A stretch of 39,370 bases of DNA from NCBI RefSeq assembly GCF_000721495.1, contig NZ_JOHY01000060.1, positions 1 through 39,370 of the forward strand. The letters run 5' to 3'. This DNA is from Streptomyces sp. NRRL F-5123 (GTDB lineage: Bacteria; Actinomycetota; Actinomycetes; Streptomycetales; Streptomycetaceae). The position numbers and the translations under genes were made by a program. The notes beneath the pieces are model-generated. The model was not told where the DNA came from. It saw only the letters and a list, made by a program, of their open reading frames with translations, and did not search any database. Position 1 is the first letter of the stretch. Each line of letters starts with the position of its first letter. Below, one piece after another: positions 14,829 through 22,788 of this stretch.

Positions 14829-15175
14829 TAGCCGATCTTGTCGTCGAGGACGCCGATGGCCCGGCGCAGCGCCGCCACCCGCTGCTCCAGGCCGGCGCGC
14901 CGCTCGCGCAGGAAGGCGACGCGGTCCTCGGGTGTGTGTTCGGCCCGCAGGATCGCGACGAACGCCCGCACGTCCGCGATGCCGAGACCGGCCTCGCGGA
15001 AGCACGTGACCAGGCCGATCCAGAAGACGTCGTCCTCGGTGTACTCGCGCCGCCCGCCCGCGGTCCGCCCGATCGGCCCGATGAGGCCCTCGCGCTCGTA
15101 GTAGCGCAGGGTGTCGAGGGACACGCCGGTCCGGTCGACGGCGGCGGCCGGGGTGAGGGTCGTCGTACCGGTCAT
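14795..15175 (-). CDS. MerR-family transcriptional regulator
   Basis: A 126-aa MerR protein. The N-terminal winged helix reads TGVSLDTLRYYEREGLI (16-32) and RREYTEDDVFWIGLV, followed by a long dimerisation coiled coil (about 85-118). There is no cysteine cluster for metals, which places it with the organic- or redox-responsive branch. It follows the aldo/keto reductase gene by 42 bases on the same strand and probably controls that operon. ATG 15175 has a GGGAG box. Its final 34 bases overlap the end of the convergent serine hydrolase. Confidence 0.92.
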   Translation of the reverse strand: MTGTTTLTPAAAVDRTGVSLDTLRYYEREGLIGPIGRTAGGRREYTEDDVFWIGLVTCFREAGLGIADVRAFVAILRAEHTPEDRVAFLRERRAGLEQRVAALRRAIGVLDDKIGYYGRAASTGAP

Positions 15176-15217
15176 GGGGTCTCCCGCCGTCGCTCGCCTG
15201 CTTGCCCGCTCGCTTGC

Positions 15218-16165
15218 TCACCGTGCGGCGGCGAAGCGCTCCATGTGCGCGTCGCCGAGCCGAACCGGGACCGCGGCGAGCGCCTCCCGTACCTGCTCCA
15301 CGCGGCTCACGCCCACGATCGGGTCGATGCCCTGCCGCATCAGCCACGCCAGGACGACCTGGTTCGCGGTCGCCCCCAGCTCACCGGCGACCTCCGCCAG
15401 CACCGCGAGCACCCGAGCCGTACCGGGGTGATCATACGTATCCGGCAGCGACTTGTCGGCCCGCACGTACGCCCCCCACAGCAGCGAGCTGTACGACCAC
15501 ACGTCCAGCTCCTCCGCGCGGGCGAGGTCCAGGTCGTCCGGTACGAGCATCCGGTGCCCGCCCTCGGCGACGGGCGTGAGCGGCCGCGGCAGCACGAGCG
15601 AATGCCGCAGCTGCAGCGCCGTCCACGGCTCGACGCCCTGCGCGCGGGCCAGCGCCCGCGCCCGCTCCACGCGCCAGGCCGCATGGTTCGCCGCCCCGAC
15701 CCTGCCGACCGCGCCCTGCGCGACCAGCTCCCCGAAGGCCCCGACCGTCTCGGCGAGCGGCACGGTGCGGTCCTCGGCGTGCGCCCACAGCAGGTCGACG
15801 TACCCGGCACCGAGCCGCTCCAGGCTCTCCTTGAAGCCGGTGCGTACCGCGTCGGCGGACAGGCCCTCGGCGCTCTGCGGCCACGCGTGCGGGACGAGCG
15901 GATTCTGCCGGACCTTCGTGGCGATCCGGACCCGCTCCCGTCCCCCCGGCCTGGCCCGCAGCCACGCCCCGATGACGCGCTCGCTCGCCCCGCCCACACC
16001 GCTGGGGTCGGCCCAGAAGCTGTAGCAGTTGGCGGTGTCGAGCCAGGTCCCGCCGCCGTCGACGAAGGCGTCGAGGATGCGGAAGGAGTCGTCGGGGGAG
16101 ACGGTGGTGCCGAATCCCATGGTGCCCAGGACGATGCGGGGTGCGTTCGTGTTCATGCCCGCCAT
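15218..16165 (-). CDS. Aldo/keto reductase
   Basis: A 315-aa TIM-barrel oxidoreductase of usual length. The catalytic tetrad is visible: Asp 43 (LDTANCY), Tyr 48, Lys 84 (IATKVR) and His 129 (LLWAHAED). NADPH-dependent reduction of an aldehyde or ketone is expected; the substrate is unknown. The start is either ATG 16165 (weak AGG box at a fair distance) or ATG 16156 three codons later; the longer was chosen. It is paired with a downstream MerR regulator in what looks like an inducible stress or detoxification operon. Confidence 0.9.
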   Translation of the reverse strand: MAGMNTNAPRIVLGTMGFGTTVSPDDSFRILDAFVDGGGTWLDTANCYSFWADPSGVGGASERVIGAWLRARPGGRERVRIATKVRQNPLVPHAWPQSAEGLSADAVRTGFKESLERLGAGYVDLLWAHAEDRTVPLAETVGAFGELVAQGAVGRVGAANHAAWRVERARALARAQGVEPWTALQLRHSLVLPRPLTPVAEGGHRMLVPDDLDLARAEELDVWSYSSLLWGAYVRADKSLPDTYDHPGTARVLAVLAEVAGELGATANQVVLAWLMRQGIDPIVGVSRVEQVREALAAVPVRLGDAHMERFAAAR

Positions 16166-16217
16166 GCTCGGACCTGGAGCGCGCACCAGGTCAAGCGCGG
16201 GTTTTCCGGGGCCGGCC

Positions 16218-17402
16218 TCAGCGGAAGACGCCCGTGTGGCCGAGGCTGTAGCGGCCCGGCTGGGGGTATACGGCGAGACCGTGCGGGCCGGAGCCGACGG
16301 GGATCTTCGCCAGGGTGCGGCCCGTCGCCGTGTCGAGGGCGTAGACCTCGGCGTTGTAGCGCCCCGTCAGCCAGAGGACCTTGCCGTCGGCGGAGACGCC
16401 GCCCATGTCGGGGGAGCCGCCGCCGTCGATGCGCCACTTCGCCGTGAGCTTGCCGGTGGCGAAGTCGAGCAGGGAGACCGAGCCCTCGCCGCGGTTGGAG
16501 ATGTAGAGGGTGCGGGAGTCGCGCGAGACGTAGAGGCCGTGCGCGCCCGCGCCGGTCGGCACCAGCTTCGGCGTGGAGAAGGTGTCGCCGTTCATCGTCC
16601 AGACGCCGTTCGCGACCATGTCCGCGATGTACCACGTACGCCCGTCCGGCGAGATCTTCACGTCCTGCGGCATCGCGCCGGCGTACGGGATCTTCTGCTG
16701 GGCCACCACCTTCATCGCCGCCGTGTCCACCTTCAGCAGCTCGCCGGAGAACTCGCACGAGACGATGAAGTAGCGCCCGTCCGGGGAGAAGTCGGCGTGG
16801 TTCACGCCGTAGCAGCTCACCGGGACGGCCTTGACGACGGCCATCGTGTGCGCGTCCCGGAAGACGAGCTGCCGGTCGAGCGACGCCATGACGACGGCGT
16901 ACCTCCCGTCCGGCGTGAAGTAGAGGTTGTACGGGTCGTGCACGGCAACGGGCTTGCCCACCTTGCCGGTTGCCGGGTCGATGGGGGTGAGGCTGTTGCC
17001 GAGGTCGTTGTTGACCCACAGGGTCCTGAGGTCCCAGGACGGCACGACGTGCTGCGGCTGCACCCCGACCGGGATCGTGCGGAGGACCTTGTACGTCTTC
17101 GGGTCGATGACGGACACCGTGTTCGACTCGGAGTTGGGGACGTAGACGAGGCTCGGCATGTTGCGGACGACCGGGGAGAGGTTGTTCGGCCGGTCGGCGG
17201 CGTAGACGTCGTTGCCGCTGATGAGCGGTGGCATCCCGGGCAGGCCCGGGTGGGCCTCGGCTGCCCGGGCCTGCGCCTTCGCGGTCGCGGCCGTGGGGGA
17301 GGGCGTGAGCGACCGGTCGCCGCGGTCGCCGCAGCCCGCGGCGAGGAGGGCGGTGAGGGCGAGCAGGGCGGTGGCGGCGAGTTCCGCACGGCGGGAGCGC
17401 AT
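16218..17402 (-). CDS. YVTN/YncE-type beta-propeller lipoprotein
   Basis: A 394-aa protein with a lipoprotein signal peptide (lipobox LAAGC, Cys 24), a Thr/Pro-rich linker and a seven-bladed-type propeller from about residue 60 to the end. Blades show the repeated pattern SNTVSVIDPKTYKVLRTIPVG, SLTPIDPATGKVGKPV and so on, typical of the 40-residue YVTN family. It is expected on the outer face of the membrane; ligands for this family are diverse and unknown here. Its ATG shares one base with the stop of the upstream NodB-like gene (TGATG), so the two are translationally coupled. A much longer open frame continues upstream but is a GC-rich artefact. Confidence 0.9.
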   Translation of the reverse strand: MRSRRAELAATALLALTALLAAGCGDRGDRSLTPSPTAATAKAQARAAEAHPGLPGMPPLISGNDVYAADRPNNLSPVVRNMPSLVYVPNSESNTVSVIDPKTYKVLRTIPVGVQPQHVVPSWDLRTLWVNNDLGNSLTPIDPATGKVGKPVAVHDPYNLYFTPDGRYAVVMASLDRQLVFRDAHTMAVVKAVPVSCYGVNHADFSPDGRYFIVSCEFSGELLKVDTAAMKVVAQQKIPYAGAMPQDVKISPDGRTWYIADMVANGVWTMNGDTFSTPKLVPTGAGAHGLYVSRDSRTLYISNRGEGSVSLLDFATGKLTAKWRIDGGGSPDMGGVSADGKVLWLTGRYNAEVYALDTATGRTLAKIPVGSGPHGLAVYPQPGRYSLGHTGVFR

Positions 17403-18148
17403 CACGTCAGGAGCTCCGAGGTCGTGACCGCGCGCAGGCCGCGGCGGTGCAGGTCGGCGAGGATGCCGGGCAGCGCGGCGACCGTGCCCGCGTGCCCGAG
17501 GTGCAGCGAGACCACCGAGCCGGGCCCGGCCTGCCCGGCGACGGCCGCGCGGACCGCCGCGGGGCCGGGGTCGGTGTAGTCGAGGGTGTCCACGTCGTAC
17601 GACAGCACGTGGGGGTAGCCCGCCCGCCGGGCCAGTGCGACGACCTGCGGGGTCGTCAGCCGGGCCTGCGAGGGCCGGAACCAGCGGCCCTGGCTGCCGG
17701 TCAGCCGCCGCAGCCGCGCCGCGCACTCCGTGATCTCGGCGGAGGCCGCGGCCTCGTCCATGGCGCCGATGTCGCCGTGCGTCTGCGTGTGGTTGCCCAG
17801 CTCGTGCCCGCCGCCCAGGACGCGGGCGGCAAGCTGCGGATGGGCGTCCAGCCAGCTCCCCACGGCCAGCACGGTGACCCGCGCGCCGCCCTTCTCCGCC
17901 GCCGCGAGCACGGCTTCCGCTTCCGCGGGGGTGCCCTGGCCGTGGAAGGTGAGGGCGAGCTGGGGCCGGGTGCGGGGGCCGTGCTCGATCTGGTCGGGGA
18001 GGTTCGGCGTGGGCGTGGGCGTGGGGGAGGGGGAGGGCGCGGCGGGGCGCGCCGCGGCGGCGGGTGCGTTCTCGCCGGCGGGCGAGCAGCCCGTGAGCAG
18101 GGCGCCGGTGGCGCTGAGCTGGAGGACGGTGCGGCGGGTGATCGGCAT
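17402..18148 (-). CDS. NodB-like polysaccharide deacetylase lipoprotein lacking the catalytic Asp pair
   Basis: A 248-aa protein. The signal peptide has a twin-arginine start (TRRTVLQLS) and lipobox LLTGC with Cys 21, so it may be Tat-exported and lipid-anchored. A Pro/Thr linker (34-50) precedes a NodB homology domain. Motif 1, TFDDG in active enzymes, is TFHGQG (67-72); both catalytic/metal Asp residues are gone. Motif 2 keeps the metal histidines (HELGNHTQTH, His 120 and 124). Motif 3 is RPSQ instead of RxPY; motifs 4 (DVDTLDY) and 5 (SLHLGH) are recognisable. It may bind rather than deacetylate glycans, or use altered chemistry. It is coupled to the YVTN propeller gene. No SD box is evident; the start is close to a possible -10 region. 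Confidence 0.88.
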   Translation of the reverse strand: MPITRRTVLQLSATGALLTGCSPAGENAPAAAARPAAPSPSPTPTPTPNLPDQIEHGPRTRPQLALTFHGQGTPAEAEAVLAAAEKGGARVTVLAVGSWLDAHPQLAARVLGGGHELGNHTQTHGDIGAMDEAAASAEITECAARLRRLTGSQGRWFRPSQARLTTPQVVALARRAGYPHVLSYDVDTLDYTDPGPAAVRAAVAGQAGPGSVVSLHLGHAGTVAALPGILADLHRRGLRAVTTSELLT

Positions 18149-18376
18149 CAGCGCCCAGTTTATGTGTGATGAGGTGATTTATCCCTGCGGCTCCCTGCGG
18201 GGGCCCGTAGGTTGGGCCGTCCGGGGGGCGCCCCCGGGACGTGGCTTGCGCTTGACGCGCGGCCACCCCCCACCCGCAGAAGGCCGCGGGCGCCACCGCA
18301 AGGGCCGCCCTCGTGGCGGGAGACGCTGCGCGCTCGGGGTCCGGGCGCGTACTCTCGCGCGGGAGGGGGGAGTCGC
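18149..18376. other. Divergent intergenic region at the left border of the polysaccharide locus
   Basis: 228 bases. Next to the NodB-like gene is an AT-rich stretch (18158-18180) with a -10-like CATAAA close to the start codon on the minus strand. A hairpin with 7-bp arms CCGGGGG/CCCCCGG lies at 18221-18237. A GGGAGGGGGGAG box precedes the CDP-alcohol transferase start. No gene. Confidence 0.45.
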
Positions 18377-19123
18377 ATGGTGGTCGCAGAGGGTGAGCAG
18401 GGGTCCGCGGCGGCGGAGAGGCGGTTCGGGGGCGCCTTACGGCAGTTGCGCGCCGCACAGAAGACCGCCAAGGGGGTCTCGCTCTATTCGCGGTACGTGA
18501 ACCGGCCCGCGGGGCGGGTGCTGGCGGCGGGAGCGTACCGGGTGGGGCTCACGCCCAACCAGGTCACCCTGGCCAGCGCGGCGTTCAGCTACGGCGGCAT
18601 CGCGGCCCTCGCCGCATACGCACCGTCGTGGGGGCTCGCGGTCGGGGTGTATGCCGCGCTCGCGGTCGGCTTCGCCCTCGACTCCGCCGACGGGCAGCTC
18701 GCCCGGCTGCTGGGGAAGGGCGGGCCTGCGGGGGAGTGGCTGGACCACGTCGTGGACGCCGCGAAGATCACCGGCGTGCACGCGGCCGTACTCATCACCT
18801 TCTACCGGCACTTCGCCCTGCCGGGCGACGCCTGGCTGCTGCTGCCGCTGGGCTTCCAGCTCGCCGCCGTCATGATCTTCTTCGGCGGCCTGCTCAAGGA
18901 CAAGCTCACCCCGAAGAACCCGGCGGGACCGGCCGCGGCGCCCGCGCGGTGGCGGGCCGTCGCGCTGCTGCCGGTCGACTACGGCGTGTTCTGTGCCGTC
19001 TTCCTGCTGCTGGGCAGCCAAAGTGCCTTTCGCTGGGCCTACTCGGCCCTCTTCGGGGTGCACGCCCTCTTCCTCGCGGGCTTCCTGGGGAAGTGGTTCA
19101 GAGAGCTTCGGGCGGTGCGGTGA
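18377..19123 (+). CDS. CDP-alcohol phosphatidyltransferase family membrane protein
   Basis: A 248-aa membrane protein with the complete CDP-alcohol phosphotransferase signature: Asp 102, Asp 105-Gly, Ala-Arg 109-110, Gly 119, Asp 123 and Asp 127 (D-x2-DG-x2-AR-x8-G-x3-D-x3-D), flanked by about six hydrophobic segments. The family moves a phospho-alcohol between CDP and an acceptor alcohol to make phospholipids or related products. The partner is suggested by the adjacent convergent cytidylyltransferase, which could make the CDP-activated alcohol. Codon 21 is a TTA (18437-18439), so translation should need the bldA tRNA. ATG 18377 has a strong purine-rich SD. It overlaps the next gene tail-to-tail by 26 bases. 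Confidence 0.9.
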   Translation: MVVAEGEQGSAAAERRFGGALRQLRAAQKTAKGVSLYSRYVNRPAGRVLAAGAYRVGLTPNQVTLASAAFSYGGIAALAAYAPSWGLAVGVYAALAVGFALDSADGQLARLLGKGGPAGEWLDHVVDAAKITGVHAAVLITFYRHFALPGDAWLLLPLGFQLAAVMIFFGGLLKDKLTPKNPAGPAAAPARWRAVALLPVDYGVFCAVFLLLGSQSAFRWAYSALFGVHALFLAGFLGKWFRELRAVR

Positions 19124-19556
19124 CCGCCAGGACGTCGAGCGCGCGGCGCAACTGCGTGCTCGACGTGTGCACGGTGTACGGGAAGTACACGACCTCGACG
19201 CCGACCGCGGCGAAGTCCCGTTCCAGCCTGCGGCCCTTGTCGGTGCCGCGCCAGTCGTCGCCCTTGAAGATCACGTCGAAGCGGACCTGGTGCCATGTCT
19301 CGACCTTGTCCGGCACGGTCTCGACGAACGCCGCGTCGACGAAGCGCACGCTGCGCACGATCTCCAGCCGCTCCACGAGCGGTACCACGGGGTCGCGGCC
19401 CTTGGCGAGCCGCGCCATCTCGTCGGAGACGACCCCGGCCACGAGGTAGTCGCACTGGCTGCGGGCGTGCCGCAGGATGTTGAGGTGCCCGACGTGGAAG
19501 AGGTCGTAGACCCCCGGTGCGTAGCCGACTCGATGGGTGCCGACGTGATGTGTCAA
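19098..19556 (-). CDS. TagD-like cytidylyltransferase (glycerol-3-phosphate cytidylyltransferase-like)
   Basis: A 152-aa nucleotidyltransferase close to the usual size. The N-terminal motif GVYDLFHVGHLNIL contains HxGH at 21-24, KGDDWRGT is at 98-105, and TSSTQLRR (131-138) corresponds to the RTxGISTT signature. It should transfer CMP from CTP to a phosphorylated small alcohol such as glycerol-3-phosphate; the exact alcohol is not determined by sequence. The only plausible start is TTG 19556 with a GGGGGG box about six bases upstream; no ATG or GTG precedes the fold. Together with the CDP-alcohol transferase it forms a likely activation-transfer module in this polysaccharide locus. Confidence 0.87.
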   Translation of the reverse strand: MTHHVGTHRVGYAPGVYDLFHVGHLNILRHARSQCDYLVAGVVSDEMARLAKGRDPVVPLVERLEIVRSVRFVDAAFVETVPDKVETWHQVRFDVIFKGDDWRGTDKGRRLERDFAAVGVEVVYFPYTVHTSSTQLRRALDVLAVTAPPEAL

Positions 19557-19588
19557 GACATGCCCCCCAGCGTCCAGAAAACCGGTAC

Positions 19589-19613
19589 AACTCCTCTTGT
19601 TGGTAGAGGAGTT
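19589..19613. promoter_or_regulatory. Perfect 9-bp inverted repeat between cytidylyltransferase and glycosyltransferase genes
   Basis: AACTCCTCT (19589-19597), loop TGTTGGT, AGAGGAGTT (19605-19613). It lies 33 bases upstream of the cytidylyltransferase TTG start and about 170 bases upstream of the glycosyltransferase start. It is less GC-rich than its surroundings. It could be an operator shared by the divergent genes or a stem in a 5' leader. Confidence 0.55.
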
Positions 19614-19780
19614 CAGACGATAGCCGCGGTGCGGCGCACCCCGGCGGGGAATTGCGAAAGTGCGACGGTGCGCAAGACGCGGCGGGATGCCCCGGTGAAC
19701 GGCTAGTGTGGCGGAATCAGGGGGATCGGGGGGTTCCGGCGCCCGCGCGGGACCAGGTGATCCGGGGGGAAGGGGCACTC

Positions 19781-21103
19781 GTGGGGCATTCCGCCGAGGG
19801 CGCACGCCGTCGCCTGCTGCTGGTCTCCACCAACTACGCGCCCGAGCACGCCGGTATCGGCCCCTACGCCACGCAGGTCGCCGAGCACTGGGCGGCGGGC
19901 GGCGCCGAGGTGCACGTGCTCGCCGGGATGCCGCACTACCCGGCGTGGCGGGTCGATCCGGAGTACGCCGGGGTGTGGCGGCGGCAGGAGGAGCGCGGCG
20001 GCGTGCGGGTGCACCGGCGGCGGCACACGGTGCCCGCGCGGCAGAGCGCGTTACGCCGCGCGGTGTTCGAGGCCTCGCTGCTCGGGCACGGGCTCCTCGC
20101 GCCGCCCGTGATGGGGCGGCCCGACGCGGTGGTGGCCCAACTGCCCAGTCTGGCGGGCGGGGTGCTCGGCGCGCGGCTGGCCCGGCGGTACGGCGTGCCG
20201 TACGTCCCCGTCGTGCAGGACCTGATGGGCGCGGCGGCGGCGCAGAGCGGGATCCGCGGCGGCGGCAGGGTCGCCTCGCTCGCGGGCTCCGCGGAGGCGT
20301 ACGCGCTGCGGCGGGCGACGCTGGTGGGCGTCATCCACGAGAGCTTCGTGCCGAAGGTCGCCGCGCTCGGCGTGCCGGAGGAGCGGATACGGGTGGTGCC
20401 CAACTGGTCGCACGTGCCCGGCCCTTCGCGGTCGCGCGAGGAGTCGCGCGCCCGGCTGGGCTGGCGCCCGGGGCAGACCGTGCTGCTGCACAGCGGCAAC
20501 ATGGGCCTCAAGCAGGGGCTGGAGGTGCTGGTCGAGACGGCCAGGCTGGACCCGGCGCTGCTGGTCGTCCTCATGGGCGACGGCAACCAGCGCTCGCGGT
20601 TGCGGGAGTTGGCGGGCTCCCTGCCCAATCTGCGCTTCGAACCGCCCGCCGCGGAGGCGGATTTTCCCGACGTGCTGGCCGCAGCCGATGTCCTGGCCGT
20701 CACGCAGCGCGCCTCGGTGCTCGACATGAGCGTGCCGTCCAAGCTGACCTCGTACTTCGCCGCGGGCCGCCCCGTGGTCGCCTCGGTCGCCGCGGCGGGC
20801 GGCACCGCCCAGGAGGTCGAGCGCTCCGGCGCCGGGGTCGTCGTACCGCCCGAGGATCCGCGCATCCTGCTGGACGCGGTGCGCGCGCTGGCCGATGATC
20901 CTGACAGGGCCGACGCGCTGGGGGCGCGCGGCCCGGTGTACGTCCGCGAGCGCCTCAGCCGCGCCGCGGGTCTGGCACGGATGGACGCGCTGCTCGCGGA
21001 GGCGCTCGGCGGCAAGAGGACGCAGGAGCCGATGGCCGGCGTGGCGCGCGAGGCGGGCCCGGACGACGGCGGGGCGGACGACGAAGGGACGCAGGGGCAG
21101 TGA
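19781..21103 (+). CDS. Glycosyltransferase family 4 protein (WcaI/WbuB-like)
   Basis: A 440-aa GT-B fold transferase. The N-terminal domain has LLLVSTNYAPEHAGIGPYA (about 12-30), HVLAGMPHYPAW and QLPSL, a pattern seen in WbuB/WcaI-like fucosamine or fucosyl transferases; the C-terminal domain holds LLHSGNMGLKQGLE and the donor-binding region SVPSKLTSYFAAGRPVVAS. The presence of GDP-fucose genes in the locus fits a fucosyl or related donor, but this is inference. GTG 19781 has a GGAAGGGG box. Codon 91 is TTA (20051-20053). The stop overlaps the co-polymerase start by four bases (GTGA). A -10-like TAGTGT is seen at 19704-19709. Confidence 0.9.
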   Translation: MGHSAEGARRRLLLVSTNYAPEHAGIGPYATQVAEHWAAGGAEVHVLAGMPHYPAWRVDPEYAGVWRRQEERGGVRVHRRRHTVPARQSALRRAVFEASLLGHGLLAPPVMGRPDAVVAQLPSLAGGVLGARLARRYGVPYVPVVQDLMGAAAAQSGIRGGGRVASLAGSAEAYALRRATLVGVIHESFVPKVAALGVPEERIRVVPNWSHVPGPSRSREESRARLGWRPGQTVLLHSGNMGLKQGLEVLVETARLDPALLVVLMGDGNQRSRLRELAGSLPNLRFEPPAAEADFPDVLAAADVLAVTQRASVLDMSVPSKLTSYFAAGRPVVASVAAAGGTAQEVERSGAGVVVPPEDPRILLDAVRALADDPDRADALGARGPVYVRERLSRAAGLARMDALLAEALGGKRTQEPMAGVAREAGPDDGGADDEGTQGQ

Positions 21104-22788
21104 CCGACGCGACGCGTACCGAGGCACAGCCCGACGAAGGCGACCTGCTGCGCGACCAGTTCCGACAGTTGCTCCGCTACCGGGCGCTGCTCGTCGTGGG
21201 CGTGCTCGTCGGGCTGCTCGGCGGCGCCTTTCTCGCCTTCGACGGCGCCGACTCGTACACCGCGACCAGCGAGGTGATGGTCCGGGCCGCGACCGAGGAC
21301 CCCTTCGCGACCGGTGCGACCGCCGACAAGAGCATCAACATCGGCACCGAGCGGCAGACCGCCCTCAGCACCACCGTCGCCGACGCGGCAGCCAGGACCG
21401 CGGGCGCGTCCGTCGCCCCGATGTCGCACTGCCTCCAGGTGACCAACCCGCCCAACACCCTCGTCCTGCGCTTCACGTGCACCACCACCTCCGCGCAGCG
21501 CGCCGCGGACTGGGTGAACGCCTTCACCAAGGCCTACCTCGACAACCGCCAGGCGCAGACGAAGGCCACCATCGAGCGCATGGTGGACAGTTACCAGGCG
21601 CAGCTCGACCCGATGATCGCCCAGCGCAACGACATCCTCGACCAGATCGAGCAGGCCAAGAGCAGCCAGATCGTCGGCACGCTCGTCTCGTCGCAGACGG
21701 GCCTGCTCAGCCGGATCACCGAACTCAACTCCAACATCGCCGGGTTGCGCGCCCTCGACACCACGCCCGGCATCGTCATCAAGCCCGGCGTCGCGCCCGG
21801 CTCGCCCTCAGGGGCCGGACTGCCGATGACGCTCGGCCTCGGCGCCGCGGTCGGCATCGCGCTGGGGCTGCTCGGCGCGTGGGTCCGGCTGGTCTTCGAC
21901 CCGACCGTACGCAGCGACGCCGAGGTCACGCGGGCGCTCGGCGCTCCCGTGCTGGGCACGCTGCCGCGGCTGCGCCGCCGTGCCGCGGCCGCCCGCGCCG
22001 CGGGCGAACCGGACGGCGGGACCGGCCTGCTGGCCGGTGGGCGCCGCGACGTGCGGCTCGCCGAGGAATACCGCGCGGTCGCCTTCCGGCTCACCCACGA
22101 CAAGCGCTTCGCCGACCGCCGCAGGCTGCTCGTCGTCGCCCCCCGCGGCAGCGGCGACACCCCGGCCGCGGTGGCCGCCAACCTCTCCGCGTCCTTCGCC
22201 GAGATGGGCATGGAGGTGCTGCTCGTCGAGGCCGACCTGCGCGCGCCCTCCCTCGCCGCGCGGCTGCGTACGGTCGACGGTGTCCGGCCCGGCTGGGCCC
22301 GGACGCCCGCGCCGGGTGAGGGCGGCTGGCCCGCGGGGCTCCAAGTGCCGATAGACGCGGGGGAGTCGGGCTCCTTCGACCTCGTGCCGGGCCGCCGGGT
22401 GCGCAACGTCGCCCGCGCTCTGACCTCTTCGCCCGCCGGGCGGCTCTTCGCCGAGGCGGACGAGCCCGGTTCCGCGGTCGTGGTCCTCGCGCCGCCCGTG
22501 CTCACCTACGCCGACGCGGTCGCGCTCGCCGGGCGGGTGGAGGGCGTCGTCGTGGTGTGCGACCCGCGCTCGGTGCACCGCGCCGACCTGGAACGCGTCC
22601 GCGAGCTCATCGACGCGGCGGGCGCGCACGTCCTCGGCGTCGTCCTGCATTCCGCCGAGCCCGGCGCCCGCGGCCGCCTCGGGCTGCGCCGCACGCCCCG
22701 CACCGCCGCGCCCGCCGCGGACCGCCGCGACCCCGACCGCCCCCACCCGGGCGCCGCCCCCACCGCGGAGCAGCACCCGGTCCCTTGA
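21100..22788 (+). CDS. Wzz-like polysaccharide co-polymerase with degenerate kinase-like domain
   Basis: A 562-aa protein. Two transmembrane segments (about 29-47 and 242-265) bracket an extracytoplasmic coiled-coil region, as in chain-length determinant proteins. A cytoplasmic P-loop-like domain follows: VVAPRGSGDTPAAVAANL stands where bacterial tyrosine kinases have the Walker A motif, but the GK(S/T) lysine is absent; VLLVEADLRAPS matches Walker A' and VVVLAPPVLTYADA the Walker B region. The tyrosine-rich C-terminal tail of active kinases is also absent, replaced by a Pro/Arg/Ala-rich tail. It probably sets chain length without phosphorylation control. GTG start, coupled to the preceding transferase; its stop overlaps the flippase TTG start. 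Confidence 0.88.
   Translation: MTDATRTEAQPDEGDLLRDQFRQLLRYRALLVVGVLVGLLGGAFLAFDGADSYTATSEVMVRAATEDPFATGATADKSINIGTERQTALSTTVADAAARTAGASVAPMSHCLQVTNPPNTLVLRFTCTTTSAQRAADWVNAFTKAYLDNRQAQTKATIERMVDSYQAQLDPMIAQRNDILDQIEQAKSSQIVGTLVSSQTGLLSRITELNSNIAGLRALDTTPGIVIKPGVAPGSPSGAGLPMTLGLGAAVGIALGLLGAWVRLVFDPTVRSDAEVTRALGAPVLGTLPRLRRRAAAARAAGEPDGGTGLLAGGRRDVRLAEEYRAVAFRLTHDKRFADRRRLLVVAPRGSGDTPAAVAANLSASFAEMGMEVLLVEADLRAPSLAARLRTVDGVRPGWARTPAPGEGGWPAGLQVPIDAGESGSFDLVPGRRVRNVARALTSSPAGRLFAEADEPGSAVVVLAPPVLTYADAVALAGRVEGVVVVCDPRSVHRADLERVRELIDAAGAHVLGVVLHSAEPGARGRLGLRRTPRTAAPAADRRDPDRPHPGAAPTAEQHPVP

Noticed and set aside
13823..16447. An 874-codon plus-strand open frame
   Set aside because: It is Arg/Pro/Ala-rich, runs out of frame through the serine hydrolase and antisense to MerR and aldo/keto reductase genes, and has no domain.
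16218..18458. A 746-codon minus-strand frame suggesting a giant fusion of propeller and upstream sequence
   Set aside because: The lipoprotein signal and TGATG junction at 17402 show two separate coupled genes; the upstream frame is out of phase with the NodB-like gene.
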